Assembly (NCBI RefSeq): GCF_036700095.1
Contig: NZ_CP144918.1
Coordinates: 1,303,001 to 1,367,000 of the forward strand
Length of the DNA stretch: 64,000 bases
Reading direction: 5' to 3'
Origin: Pelagerythrobacter marensis
GTDB taxonomy: Bacteria > Pseudomonadota > Alphaproteobacteria > Sphingomonadales > Sphingomonadaceae
Shown: one piece after another, positions 49,484 to 57,942 of the stretch
How the letters are laid out: each line of letters begins with the position of its first letter
How positions within the stretch are numbered: position 1 is the first letter of the stretch
Position numbers and translations under genes: made by a program
The notes under the pieces: model-generated
What the model saw: only the letters and a program-made list of their open reading frames with translations
The model's database searches: none
What the model was told of the DNA's origin: nothing

Positions 49484-50065
49484 TCACAACTCGTCCGCCC
49501 GCATGCGGAAGATCGGCGTGTGCGGCTCGTAAGCCGCCAGCCGGTCGAGCAGCGCGGTCAGGGTGGCTTCGGCGACGATGATCCCCTGATGCGCGGGCCG
49601 GACGAAGCCGACTTCGGCCATGTGGCGATAGAACGCGATCAGGTGGTCGTAGAAGCCGAAGGCATTGAGCAGGCCGACCGGCTTGGTGTGATAGCCGAGC
49701 TGCGCCCAGCTGACCGCTTCCCACAGCTCGTCCATCGTGCCGACGCCGCCGGGGATGGTCACGAACCCGTCGGACAGGTCGGTGAAGCGCTGCTTGCGCT
49801 CGTGCATTCCCGATACGGTGTGCAGTTCGGTGCAATCGGTGTTGGCGACTTCGCTGCCGGCCAGCGCCTCGGGGATGATCCCGATCACTTCGCCCCCGGC
49901 CTCGAGCGCGGCGCCGGCAACCGCGCCCATCAGGCCGAGCCGCCCGCCGCCGTAGACGACCCCGATGCCGCGCTGCGCCAGCGTGGCGCCCACCTCGCGC
50001 GCGAGTTCGATATAACGCGGATCGGCGGGCGTGGCGGACCCGCAATAGACGGCAAGACGTTTCAT
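49484..50065 (-). CDS. LOG family (TIGR00730) Rossmann-fold protein
   Basis: A 193-residue protein with the LOG signature: LAVYCGSATPADPRYIELAREVG, GIGVVYGGGRLGLMGAVA, ERKQRFTDLSDGFVTIPGGVGTMDELWE (PGGxGTxxE). Members act as cytokinin-activating or nucleotide phosphoribohydrolases. The ATG at 50065 overlaps the DUF559 stop (ATGA), and the Shine-Dalgarno (ggggagga) is supplied by the adjacent repeat. A longer reading would only add translated repeat residues. Its place between crtI and crtB is unexplained. Confidence 0.9.
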   Translation of the reverse strand: MKRLAVYCGSATPADPRYIELAREVGATLAQRGIGVVYGGGRLGLMGAVAGAALEAGGEVIGIIPEALAGSEVANTDCTELHTVSGMHERKQRFTDLSDGFVTIPGGVGTMDELWEAVSWAQLGYHTKPVGLLNAFGFYDHLIAFYRHMAEVGFVRPAHQGIIVAEATLTALLDRLAAYEPHTPIFRMRADEL

Positions 50066-50484
50066 AGATCCTCCCCGGAACGGGGAGGGGGACCAGCCGC
50101 CGGCTGGTGGAGGGGTACCATCGGTTTCTCCGTCCGTTGGGAGCAAATTTCGACAATGCGCCTAACTACCGGCTCGATATCTTCAAGCACAAGTTTGGCC
50201 GGAATGCGTGTCGTCGCAATGCCTTGCGAACGCAGAAATGCCGAACGGCGTGCATCCTTGCGCGCGCTGATCTCGTTGTCGTGCGTCCAGCCGTCCACCT
50301 CGATCGCAAGCCTGATCTTCGCGCAATAGAAGTCGAGAATGTAGTCGCCCGCGGAGTGCTGGCGGCGGAACTTGAATCCGCCCGGCCGTTTCCGAAGCTC
50401 TCGCCACAGCAGCGCCTCGGGCAGCGACATCTCGCTGCGCAGCTTGCGAGCCTTCCTGATCGTGTCGCGCGGACCTGTGATCAT
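50062..50484 (-). CDS. DUF559 (Vsr-like) endonuclease-fold protein
   Basis: A 140-residue protein with the DUF559 pattern: RKLRSEMSLPEALLWRELRK, FKFRRQHSAGDYILDFYCAKIRLAIEVDGWTH, RRSAFLRSQGIATTRIPAKLVLEDIEPVVRRI. The D in YILDFYC and E-x-D in IEVDG match a PD-(D/E)xK/Vsr-type active site. The last 16 or so residues (VPLHQPAAGPPPRSGE) are encoded by the flanking repeat. GC content is visibly lower than the crt genes around it. ggaggagg upstream supports the start. No Dcm-type methylase is nearby; the real function is unknown. Confidence 0.87.
   Translation of the reverse strand: MITGPRDTIRKARKLRSEMSLPEALLWRELRKRPGGFKFRRQHSAGDYILDFYCAKIRLAIEVDGWTHDNEISARKDARRSAFLRSQGIATTRIPAKLVLEDIEPVVRRIVEICSQRTEKPMVPLHQPAAGPPPRSGEDL
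50068..50115 (+). repeat. Two-hairpin repeat, left flank of the DUF559 cassette (family B)
   Basis: 48 bp reading atcctccccg ... ggtggagggg. It folds as CTCCCCG-gaa-CGGGGAG and ACCAGCC-gcc-GGCTGGT. It is an inverted copy of 50525-50572 (41 of 48 identical). It encodes the DUF559 C-terminal tail and the ribosome-binding site of the LOG gene on the minus strand. Confidence 0.9.
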
Positions 50485-50524
50485 GGCGATCGCGCCTCCT
50501 CCAAAATCCCGATCACGGCGCGTG

Positions 50525-50572
50525 CCCCTCCACCATGCTGCGCATGGTCCCCCTCCCCGTGGCGGGGAGGAT
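50525..50572 (-). repeat. Two-hairpin repeat, right flank of the DUF559 cassette (family B)
   Basis: 48 bp; on the minus strand it reads atcctccccg ... ggtggagggg, folding as CTCCCCG-cca-CGGGGAG and ACCATGC-gca-GCATGGT. All seven differences from the left copy fall in loops or are paired, compensatory changes in the second stem. Its outer end touches the crtI stop codon. Confidence 0.9.
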
Positions 50573-52134
50573 CATGCGCTCAAATCTCCGATCATCAGCC
50601 CGGCCGTCGCCTTCGCGCTGCCGACGACGCCGGGAATGCCCGCCCCCGGGTGCGTGCCCGCGCCGACCAGGTAGAAGTTCGCGATCGCATCGTCGCGATT
50701 ATGCGCGCGGAACCAGGCGCTCTGCGTCAGGATCGGTTCGAGGCTGAACGCGCTGCCGAGATGGGCGTTGAGGTCGAGCGCGAAATCGCGCGGGGCGTAG
50801 TGGAAGCTGGTGACGATGCGGTCGTGGATGTCGGGGATCAGCCGCCGCCCGACTTCGTCGAGGATGCGCCGTTCGAGCATCGGGCCGATCTGTTCCCAGT
50901 CCACCGCCAGCTTGCCCTGGTGGGCGACCGGGACCAGCGCGTAGAAAGTGGAGCGGCCCGGCGGCGCCATGCCCGGATCGGTCACGGTGGGATGGTGCAG
51001 GTAGATCGAGAAATCGGCCGGCAGGACGCCGTTTTCGTAGATGTCGTCGAGCAGCCCCTCGTAACGCGGCCCGAACAGGACCGTGTGATGGGGAATGCCA
51101 GGCCATGTCCCCTCCAGCCCGAAATGGACCACGAACAGGCTGGGGCTGAACCGCTTGCGCGCGAGCGAGCGGGCCTGCTCCGTCCCGCGCTTGGTCCCGC
51201 GCAGCAGGTCGCGATAGGTGTGCACGATGTCGGCGTTGCTGGCCACGGCGTCGAACGTTTCGCGCCAGCCGCTGGCGGTCTCCACCTCGGTCGCGCGGTT
51301 GCCGATCGTATGGACCTGCACCGCCGCGTCGCCCAGCCGCACGGTCCCGCCGAGCCGTTCGAAATGGCGCACCATGCCGGCCACCAGCCGGTTGGTGCCC
51401 CCGCGCGCCCACCACACGCCCCCGTCCTTCTCCAGCTTGTGAATGAGGGCGTAGATCGCGCTCGTCGTCATCGGATTGCCGCCGACCAGCAGCGTGTGGA
51501 AGCTGAACGCCTGGCGCAGCCGTTCGTCCTCGATATAGCGCGCGACCATCGAATAGACCGAGCGCCAGGCCTGGTGCTGCAGCAGGGCCGGTGCCGCGCG
51601 GATCATGGCCCGGAAATCGAGGAACGGGATGCTGCCCAGCCGCAAATACCCTTCGCGATAGACGCTTTCGGAATAGGCGAGGAATTCGTGATATCCCGCG
51701 ACATCGGCAGGGTTCAGACGTGCGATTTCGGCGTTGAGCTGCGCCTCGTCGTTCGAATAGTCGAACACCGTCCCGTCGGGCCAGTTGAGGCGATAGAACG
51801 GCGCGACTTTCATCAGTTCGACATCGGCATCCATGTCGCTGTCGGTCAGCGCCCACAGTTCGCGCAGGCAGGCGGGGTCGGTGATGACGGTGGGACCGGC
51901 ATCGAAGGTGAAGCCCTCGCGTTCCCAGTAATAGGCGCGGCCGCCGGGCTTGTCGCGCGCCTCGATCACCGTCGTGGCGATCCCGGCCGATTGCAGGCGG
52001 ATCGCCAGCGCCAGACCGCCGAAGCCGGCGCCGATCACGCAGGCGCGCTTCCCGTCGACGCGATCGGGCACGGGCGCCCCGGCGGCGGCGGGCGCGTCGT
52101 GCAGGAACGAGGTCTGCCGGTCGGTGTCGATCAT
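50572..52134 (-). CDS. crtI: Phytoene desaturase (lycopene-forming type)
   Basis: An FAD-dependent desaturase converting phytoene to lycopene. The 520-residue protein has the N-terminal dinucleotide fold ACVIGAGFGGLALAIRLQSAGIATTVIEARDKPGGRAYYWEREGFTFDAGPTVIT and the C-terminal bacterial signature NFYLVGAGTHPGAGIPGVVGSAKATAGLMI. The start overlaps the crtY stop (ATGA). The downstream repeat begins at the stop codon, so the DUF559 cassette has been placed without damaging the gene. Confidence 0.96.
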   Translation of the reverse strand: MIDTDRQTSFLHDAPAAAGAPVPDRVDGKRACVIGAGFGGLALAIRLQSAGIATTVIEARDKPGGRAYYWEREGFTFDAGPTVITDPACLRELWALTDSDMDADVELMKVAPFYRLNWPDGTVFDYSNDEAQLNAEIARLNPADVAGYHEFLAYSESVYREGYLRLGSIPFLDFRAMIRAAPALLQHQAWRSVYSMVARYIEDERLRQAFSFHTLLVGGNPMTTSAIYALIHKLEKDGGVWWARGGTNRLVAGMVRHFERLGGTVRLGDAAVQVHTIGNRATEVETASGWRETFDAVASNADIVHTYRDLLRGTKRGTEQARSLARKRFSPSLFVVHFGLEGTWPGIPHHTVLFGPRYEGLLDDIYENGVLPADFSIYLHHPTVTDPGMAPPGRSTFYALVPVAHQGKLAVDWEQIGPMLERRILDEVGRRLIPDIHDRIVTSFHYAPRDFALDLNAHLGSAFSLEPILTQSAWFRAHNRDDAIANFYLVGAGTHPGAGIPGVVGSAKATAGLMIGDLSA

Positions 52135-53312
52135 TGCAGCGGACCCTGCAACGGCGGGCCGGTCCGCGCAAGCGCGCCCATTGCCCGCACCACGGGAACC
52201 GGCGGCTTTCCGAGCAGCAGGCGGGCTTTATCCCCCGCCGTCGAGCGCGCGGCGTAGAATCGTTCGATCAGCTTTTCGTCGAGACGATAGAAACGCTGGA
52301 ATATGCGGTAGCGTTCGGCAGGCTTCGCAGCGCCGAACAGCATCGCGCCCAGCCGGCGATAGAACCGCGTGCGCCGCCACGTCCGCCGCGCCCGCGCGGC
52401 GAGCAGCGCGGCCAGCTGCTCGCCCGGCAGATCGGCCTCCGCCGCCACGGCGAGCGCGGTGTCGACGGCAAACGGCAGGGTATAGCTGGTGAGCGGATGC
52501 AGGAACCCGCCGCGCGCGCCGGCCCGCGCGACCCCCTCCGTCGCCTGCCCGCGCTGCCACCGGGCGAAGTCGCCCCCGGTCACGACCGGCAGGACGCCGG
52601 CTTCGCCGCCCAGGATATCGCCCTCCAGCCCGTGCCGCGCGCAATAGCGGTCGATCCGCGCGGACAGCGCGCCGCGATCGAGCACGGGGCTGTCCTGGTA
52701 ATAGGTGTCCTCGACGAAAAGCTCGTCCGCCCCGAGCGGGAGGAGATAGACGAAGCGATAGCCGCCGTGCTGGGCGACATCGGCGTCCATGACGACCGGG
52801 CGCGCGAGGCCGTGGGGGCGGGGCGTGCGCAAGTGGCGGCCGAGGAAGACCTGCCAGCCGCCGGTCAGCCCCTCGCCCGATGCGAACCCGCGGCAGTCGA
52901 TCACCGCGCGGGCGGAGATCCGCTCGCCGCCGTCCAGCGTCACGCCCCCGGCGTCGAGCGCGGCGACATCGCGCCCGGCCAGGACGGCCGCGGCGGGTAG
53001 CTCGCGCCGCAGGCCGGCGTCGAAATCGGCCGAAGCGAGCGAGGCGTAACCGGTGGCGAGCGTGCGGCGATAGGCGGGGAAGCGCACGGCGTAGCTGTCC
53101 CAGCCGGTCGTGCGGAACCGTGCCAGCAGGGCCGCGCCGGCAGGATCGAGGTCGCTGGCAAACCAGCTCCACCGGTGGTTGCCGCCCAGCACCTCGCCCC
53201 GTTCGATCAGCAGCACGGACATGTCGGGCCGCGCGCGGTGCAGCGCCAGCGCGATCAGCCCGCCGGCCAGTCCGCCGCCCACGATCGCGATTTCCACCCG
53301 GCGCCCGTTCAT
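52131..53312 (-). CDS. crtY: Lycopene beta-cyclase
   Basis: Cyclises lycopene to beta-carotene. The 393-residue protein has the N-terminal FAD fold IAIVGGGLAGGLIALALHRARPDMSVLLIERG, LGGNHRWSWFASDLD, ARAVIDCRGF, YRFVYLLPLGADELFVEDTYYQDSPVLD and GFLHPLTSYTLPFAVDTALAVA, all CrtY-type. ATG 53312 (MNGRRVEIA) is chosen; 14 more in-frame codons are possible. It is the first gene of the crt series, divergent from mipA. Confidence 0.95.
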   Translation of the reverse strand: MNGRRVEIAIVGGGLAGGLIALALHRARPDMSVLLIERGEVLGGNHRWSWFASDLDPAGAALLARFRTTGWDSYAVRFPAYRRTLATGYASLASADFDAGLRRELPAAAVLAGRDVAALDAGGVTLDGGERISARAVIDCRGFASGEGLTGGWQVFLGRHLRTPRPHGLARPVVMDADVAQHGGYRFVYLLPLGADELFVEDTYYQDSPVLDRGALSARIDRYCARHGLEGDILGGEAGVLPVVTGGDFARWQRGQATEGVARAGARGGFLHPLTSYTLPFAVDTALAVAAEADLPGEQLAALLAARARRTWRRTRFYRRLGAMLFGAAKPAERYRIFQRFYRLDEKLIERFYAARSTAGDKARLLLGKPPVPVVRAMGALARTGPPLQGPLQ

Positions 53313-53439
53313 GCCGTGTGGGGTAGGGCGTAAAGCCCTGCCGGGCAATCGCACCCGTACGCAAGGGCCCGATTGCGCTTCGGAACATGCGATGCAACCA
53401 TACGTTGCCGACAGAACAATTGCGGGAATATCTCAGGTT

Positions 53440-54300
53440 ATGAAATCGACACTCATGCTTGCCGGCGCAGCGCTGTCGGCGCTGGCCGCCGCGCCGGCGC
53501 TCGCCCAGGATGGCGAGGCCGCGGGACCGCCCGGTATGGAAGACAGCATCTATTCCGGCGACTGGATCATGATCGGCGGCGGGGCGGTCTATTCGCCCAG
53601 CTACGACGGGTCGGACGATTACGTCGTCTTCCCCATTCCGGCGATCATGGGCAAAGTCGGGCCGGTCAGCATCGTGCCCAGCGCGGGCGGCGTGGCGCTG
53701 GATTTCATCGAGAACCCCGACCGGGGCGTCGGGCTCGACCTCGGGTTCGTCGTCGGCCTCAATTCCAACCGTGCGAGCAAGATCGAAGACCCGGTGGTCA
53801 AGGCCGCGGGCAAGCTCGACCGCGCGGTCGAGATCGGGCCGAGCGCGGGGGTCAGCGTCTCCGGTATGCTCAACCCCTACGACCGGTTTTCGGTCGGCGT
53901 CGATGCCAGGTGGGACGTTGCCGGCGCGCATGAAGGCATGGTGGCGAGCCCGAGCGTGTCGTATTTCACGCCGCTCGGCCGGGGCGTGGCCAGCGCGCTG
54001 TCGATCAGCGCCGAATATGTCGACGACGACTATGCCGGCTATTACTACTCGGTGTCGCCGGCACAGAGCGCGGCCAGCGGCCTGCCGCTTTACGAAGCGG
54101 ACAGCGGTTTCACCAAGGCCGGGGCGACCGTCCTGCTCGGCGTCGATCTCGACGGCAATCTGGCCAATGGCGGATTGGCGCTTTACGGCCTGGGCGGCTA
54201 TTCGCGTATGCTCGGCGATGCCAAGCGCACCCCCTATACCAGCGTGCGCGGCGATGCGGACCAGTGGATCGCATCGCTCGGCATCGGCTACGCTTTCTGA
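53440..54300 (+). CDS. MipA/OmpV family outer-membrane protein
   Basis: A 286-residue protein with a signal peptide (LMLAGAALSALAAAPALAQ) and the MipA barrel: IMIGGGAVYSPSYDGSDDYVVFPIPAIMGKVG, GLDLGFVVGLNSNRASKIEDPVV, SPSVSYFTPLGRGVASALSISAEYVDDDYAGYYYSVSP and the terminal aromatic residue in IGYAF. In E. coli MipA is a scaffold for murein enzymes; here the role is unknown. It is divergent from crtY with a 127-bp gap. Confidence 0.92.
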   Translation: MKSTLMLAGAALSALAAAPALAQDGEAAGPPGMEDSIYSGDWIMIGGGAVYSPSYDGSDDYVVFPIPAIMGKVGPVSIVPSAGGVALDFIENPDRGVGLDLGFVVGLNSNRASKIEDPVVKAAGKLDRAVEIGPSAGVSVSGMLNPYDRFSVGVDARWDVAGAHEGMVASPSVSYFTPLGRGVASALSISAEYVDDDYAGYYYSVSPAQSAASGLPLYEADSGFTKAGATVLLGVDLDGNLANGGLALYGLGGYSRMLGDAKRTPYTSVRGDADQWIASLGIGYAF

Positions 54301-54312
54301 CCGGTGCGGCCT

Positions 54313-54352
54313 GCGGGGCGGGGCGCGGCCGGAAACCGCACCCCCGCCCCGC
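54313..54352. terminator. Convergent terminator-like hairpin between mipA and the S9 peptidase
   Basis: A perfect 11-bp GC-only stem gcggggcgggg / ccccgccccgc with an 18-base loop, between two convergent genes. There is no T-tract on either side. Confidence 0.55.
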
Positions 54353-54354
54353 GG

Positions 54355-56394
54355 TCAGTCGTCCGCCTCGTCGATCTTCAGTTCGGGCCGGGGCGGGGGC
54401 AGGGGCGCATCGCGGTCGCCCGGCTTCAGGTAAGTGTCGAACCATTCCATCATCCGCACGCTGTAGTCGTAGCGTGCGGCGGCCTTCGTGTTGCCGTGGC
54501 CCTCGCCCGGATAGAGCACCAGCCGCACCGGCGTTTCGGGCTTGCGCGTCTTGATGTGGCGATACAGCTCGTAACTCTGCGTCGGCGAAACGCGCGTGTC
54601 GCTGTCGCCGTGCATGATCAGCAGCGGCGTTTCCGCCTTGTCGACGTGGTAGATCGGGCTGCGCTCCATCAGATGATCCCATTCCTCCCACGGCCACTTG
54701 CGTTCGTGGACGAGGTACATCTCGTTGGGAATGTCGGTGGTGCCGAACTTGCTGATATTGTTGGAAATGCCGACGAACATCACCCCGGCGGCGAATTCCT
54801 GCGAGTAGTAGGTCGATCCCCATGCGGTGGCGAAGCCGCCGTAGGAACCGCCGGTAATGCCCACCCGGTCGGGATCGGCGATTCCGGCTTCGACCAGTGC
54901 GCGCTTGCCGTCGACCAGATCGTCGAATTCCTTGCCCGCATAATCGCCCTGGTGCTGCTTGGAAAAGGCGGTGCCGTAGGCGGTCGATCCCCGGTAATTG
55001 GGCATGAACACGGCATAGCCGCGGCCGGCGGCGACTTGTCCGGGCGAGCTGTAATAAGTCTGCCAGCCGTTCGATTCGTGCGCTTCCGGCCCGCCGTGGA
55101 CATCGAAGATCACCGGCGCTCCGCCGCGCGGGATGCCGCCCACCGGCTCGATCAGGACGCCTTCGATTTCCTGCCCGTCGCGCGCGGTGTAGGTGAAAGT
55201 GCGCTGGGCGCCCATGTCGATTTCGGCGAGCCAGGGATTGTGCTGCGTCCAGCGGGTGAATCGGCCGCCCGACATCACGAACAGTTCGGGCGGGTGCGCG
55301 GGCGAATGCGCCTCGACCGCGATCGTGTCGCCGCCGACTTCCAGGTCGCTCAGGATCAGCGCGCCGGGATCGTGCTCTTCCAGCACTTCGCCTTCCGCCG
55401 AATAGATTCGCAGCACGCTCTGCGCGCCGATATCGACGATTGCCGCCAGCCGCCCGTCGGGCAGGAATTCGGCATCGCCGGCGGCCTCGGGCGCGCCGGC
55501 GTTGAGCGCGCGATAAGTTCCGGTGGCGACATCGGCCAGGTGCAGCGTGGTCGCCGCCGGATCGTGCCGGTCGACCGCCGCGATCAGTGACAGGCGGCTG
55601 CCGTCGGGCGAGATTTCCACATCGCCCAGCTTGCCCGGCGTTTCGATCGCGCGCAGCACGCGCCCGCGGGCGAGGTCCACGATGTGCACCCGTTTGGAGG
55701 TGTAGCTGTCGTCCACCCGCGGCGAGGGCGCGCTTTCGACGATCGCGGTCGTCCCGTCCGGGGCGATCTGGATCTTGCTGACATGGCCGGGGATCTCGAT
55801 CGCCCGCGGGGCGCTGTCCACTTCGGCCCCGACGCGCGCGGCGAAGAGGCGGTTCAGCTTCGCCTCCTCCTCGTAGACGACGGCATCGAAGCCCGCTTTC
55901 TTGCGCTTGTCGAGCGCTTCGTCGGGCGCGGCCCCGGCAAGGAGGTAGAGCGTCGCGCCATCGGGTGCCCAGGCATAGCCGCGCACGTTGGCGTCCTCGA
56001 TCGCGGCCAGCTTGCGGTGCCCGCCGCCGTCGACGGGAATGCCCCAGACCGCGCGCTTCTCGTCGTCCGCCTTGTAAAGAAAGCTGACCATGCGCCCGTC
56101 GGGCGAAAAGCGCACCGCCGACACGTCGATGTCGGGGGGCAGGAAATCGCGCGCGCTGTCGGGGCCGTAGGCAAGCTTGAGCTGGTCGCTGCTGCCGCCG
56201 TTCTTCTCCCCTTCGGTCACGTCGGGCCGGCGCGAAGTGGTATAGGCGATGCGGTTGCCATCGGGCGAAACCGCGAGTTCGCCGACGATTTCCAGCTTGG
56301 CGACGTCCTCGCTCGTCATCGGCCGCGCGGCGGCCGTGGCGGCGAGCGAGACCGATGCGAGCAGGGTCGCGGCGCTTACCAGTGTCCGGGTCAT
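54355..56394 (-). CDS. S9 family (prolyl oligopeptidase/acylaminoacyl) peptidase
   Basis: A 679-residue exported serine peptidase. After a signal peptide (LLASVSLAATAAARP) come the WD40-like/PD40 propeller repeats (about 35-420, such as AVSPDGNRIAY, RFSPDGRMVSF, AWAPDGATLY), then the alpha/beta-hydrolase domain with the nucleophile in GITGGSYGGFATAW, Asp in LLIMHGDSDTRVSPTQS and His in LYPGEGHGNTK. It probably degrades peptides in the periplasm or outside the cell. Confidence 0.93.
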   Translation of the reverse strand: MTRTLVSAATLLASVSLAATAAARPMTSEDVAKLEIVGELAVSPDGNRIAYTTSRRPDVTEGEKNGGSSDQLKLAYGPDSARDFLPPDIDVSAVRFSPDGRMVSFLYKADDEKRAVWGIPVDGGGHRKLAAIEDANVRGYAWAPDGATLYLLAGAAPDEALDKRKKAGFDAVVYEEEAKLNRLFAARVGAEVDSAPRAIEIPGHVSKIQIAPDGTTAIVESAPSPRVDDSYTSKRVHIVDLARGRVLRAIETPGKLGDVEISPDGSRLSLIAAVDRHDPAATTLHLADVATGTYRALNAGAPEAAGDAEFLPDGRLAAIVDIGAQSVLRIYSAEGEVLEEHDPGALILSDLEVGGDTIAVEAHSPAHPPELFVMSGGRFTRWTQHNPWLAEIDMGAQRTFTYTARDGQEIEGVLIEPVGGIPRGGAPVIFDVHGGPEAHESNGWQTYYSSPGQVAAGRGYAVFMPNYRGSTAYGTAFSKQHQGDYAGKEFDDLVDGKRALVEAGIADPDRVGITGGSYGGFATAWGSTYYSQEFAAGVMFVGISNNISKFGTTDIPNEMYLVHERKWPWEEWDHLMERSPIYHVDKAETPLLIMHGDSDTRVSPTQSYELYRHIKTRKPETPVRLVLYPGEGHGNTKAAARYDYSVRMMEWFDTYLKPGDRDAPLPPPRPELKIDEADD

Positions 56395-56528
56395 GGATAT
56401 CCTTTCGAATGAAACTGCCTTGCCCGGTCATACAGGCTCGGGCGGCGAGGGCAAACGGCAGGCCGTGCCCCCCTTGCGCCGGACGGCGTGTGCGGGCATC
56501 ACTCGCGCCGGATAGGGAGGAGACCCCA

Positions 56529-57800
56529 ATGCAATTCAAGATGCTGCTGGCTGCCGCCGCTGCCGCCTTCGCTGCCGCGCCGGCGCTTGCCGAAACGATC
56601 GTCATCCACGCGGGCGCGGTGGTGACCGATGCCGAAAGCGATCCGCGCGGCCCCTCGACGATCACGGTGACCGACGGGCGGATCGTCTCGATCGCCGACG
56701 GCATCCAGCCCGCGCCCGCCGGGGCCGAAGTCGTCGCGCTGACCGACAAGACCGTGCTGCCCGGCCTGATCGACCTCCACGTCCATCTGACCGGCGATCC
56801 GGGCGGCGATTTCTGGAAGGAAGCGGTCGAGCCCGAAGAATGGGGGGTCGTCGTCGGGGCGAAGAACGCGCGGCTGACCGCGCTCGCCGGCTTCACCACC
56901 GTGCGCGAAGCGGGGAGCAGCCAGCATTCCGCCTTCTCGCTGCGCCGCGGGACGGCCGAAGGCATGATCGCCGGTCCGCGAATTATCGCTGCCGGCCCGG
57001 CGCTCGCGATCGTCGGCGGGCACGGCGACGTCACCGGCTTCCGGCCCGAGATCAACGCGATCCTCGCCTCCGGCTACGCCTGCACCGGCGCGGTCGAATG
57101 CGCCGAGAAAGTCCGCCGCGCGAGCCAGAACGGGGCTGACTGGATCAAGATCACCGCCACCGGCGGCGTGCTTAGCCAGCAGGGTCGCGGCCTCGGCGCG
57201 CACTTCACCAGCGAGGAGATGCAGTCGATCGCCGACACCGCGCACTCGCTCGGCCTCAAGGTCATGGCTCACGCCCACGGCGCGCGCGGGATCGAGGCGG
57301 CGAGCATGGCGGGGATCGATACGATCGAGCACGGCACTTACCTCGACGACGGCGCGATCCGTGCGATGAAGGCCAACGGCACCGTGCTGGTGCCCACGCT
57401 GATGGCGTTCCAGGGCATTTCCGAGCGGCTCGGCACCGGCACGTATACCCCGGTGGTGGAGGAGAAAGTGCGCGCCGTGGCGGAAGCTGCCAAGGTCTTC
57501 ATGGGCAAGGCGCACGATGCCGGCGTCAGGATCGCCTTCGGCACCGATTCGGGCGTCTACGAACACGGCCGCAATGCGCAGGAATTCCGCCTGATGATGG
57601 GCCAGGGGATGTCGAGCCGCGAGGCGCTGGCCAGCGCGACGACGGTTGCCGCCGAAGTGCTCGAAATGGAGAACGAGATCGGCCGCCTTGCGCCCGGCTA
57701 TTCGGCCGACATCATCGCGGTTGCCGGCAACCCGCTGGAGGACGCGACCGTGCTGGAGACCGTCGACTGGGTCATGGTTCGCGGGCGGGTGATCGAATAA
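56529..57800 (+). CDS. Exported metal-dependent amidohydrolase
   Basis: A 423-residue member of the amidohydrolase superfamily with a signal peptide (MLLAAAAAAFAAAPALAE). The metal ligands are visible: HxH in LPGLIDLHVHLTG, the candidate carboxylated Lys in GADWIKITATGG, His in VMAHAHGARG and DTIEHGTYLDDG, and Asp in IAFGTDSGVYEHGRNAQEF. This set is typical of prolidase/imidazolonepropionase-like peptidic hydrolases. The ggaggag upstream fits ATG 56529. It is divergent from the S9 peptidase. Confidence 0.92.
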   Translation: MQFKMLLAAAAAAFAAAPALAETIVIHAGAVVTDAESDPRGPSTITVTDGRIVSIADGIQPAPAGAEVVALTDKTVLPGLIDLHVHLTGDPGGDFWKEAVEPEEWGVVVGAKNARLTALAGFTTVREAGSSQHSAFSLRRGTAEGMIAGPRIIAAGPALAIVGGHGDVTGFRPEINAILASGYACTGAVECAEKVRRASQNGADWIKITATGGVLSQQGRGLGAHFTSEEMQSIADTAHSLGLKVMAHAHGARGIEAASMAGIDTIEHGTYLDDGAIRAMKANGTVLVPTLMAFQGISERLGTGTYTPVVEEKVRAVAEAAKVFMGKAHDAGVRIAFGTDSGVYEHGRNAQEFRLMMGQGMSSREALASATTVAAEVLEMENEIGRLAPGYSADIIAVAGNPLEDATVLETVDWVMVRGRVIE

Positions 57801-57942
57801 CCGCTCGTCGACTGGCGGGCCCCGCTCATCGAAGCGCGCCCGCCGCCGCGGCGCGGCGGCTCTAGAGTCGTTTTTATCGGGCCGGTGCCGCTTCAGCCGT
57901 GCTGCAAACGACCGACCGCATAGAATTCAGGGGAGATTTCGC

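Noticed and set aside
50062-50484. Vsr mismatch endonuclease of a restriction-modification system
   Set aside because: No methyltransferase or restriction gene is nearby; DUF559 shares the fold but is a separate family.
53345-53376. gcaatcg ... cgattgc inverted repeat in the crtY/mipA gap
   Set aside because: Only 7 bp per arm with 18 bp between; no PpsR-type TGT-N12-ACA site was found. Too weak to call an operator.
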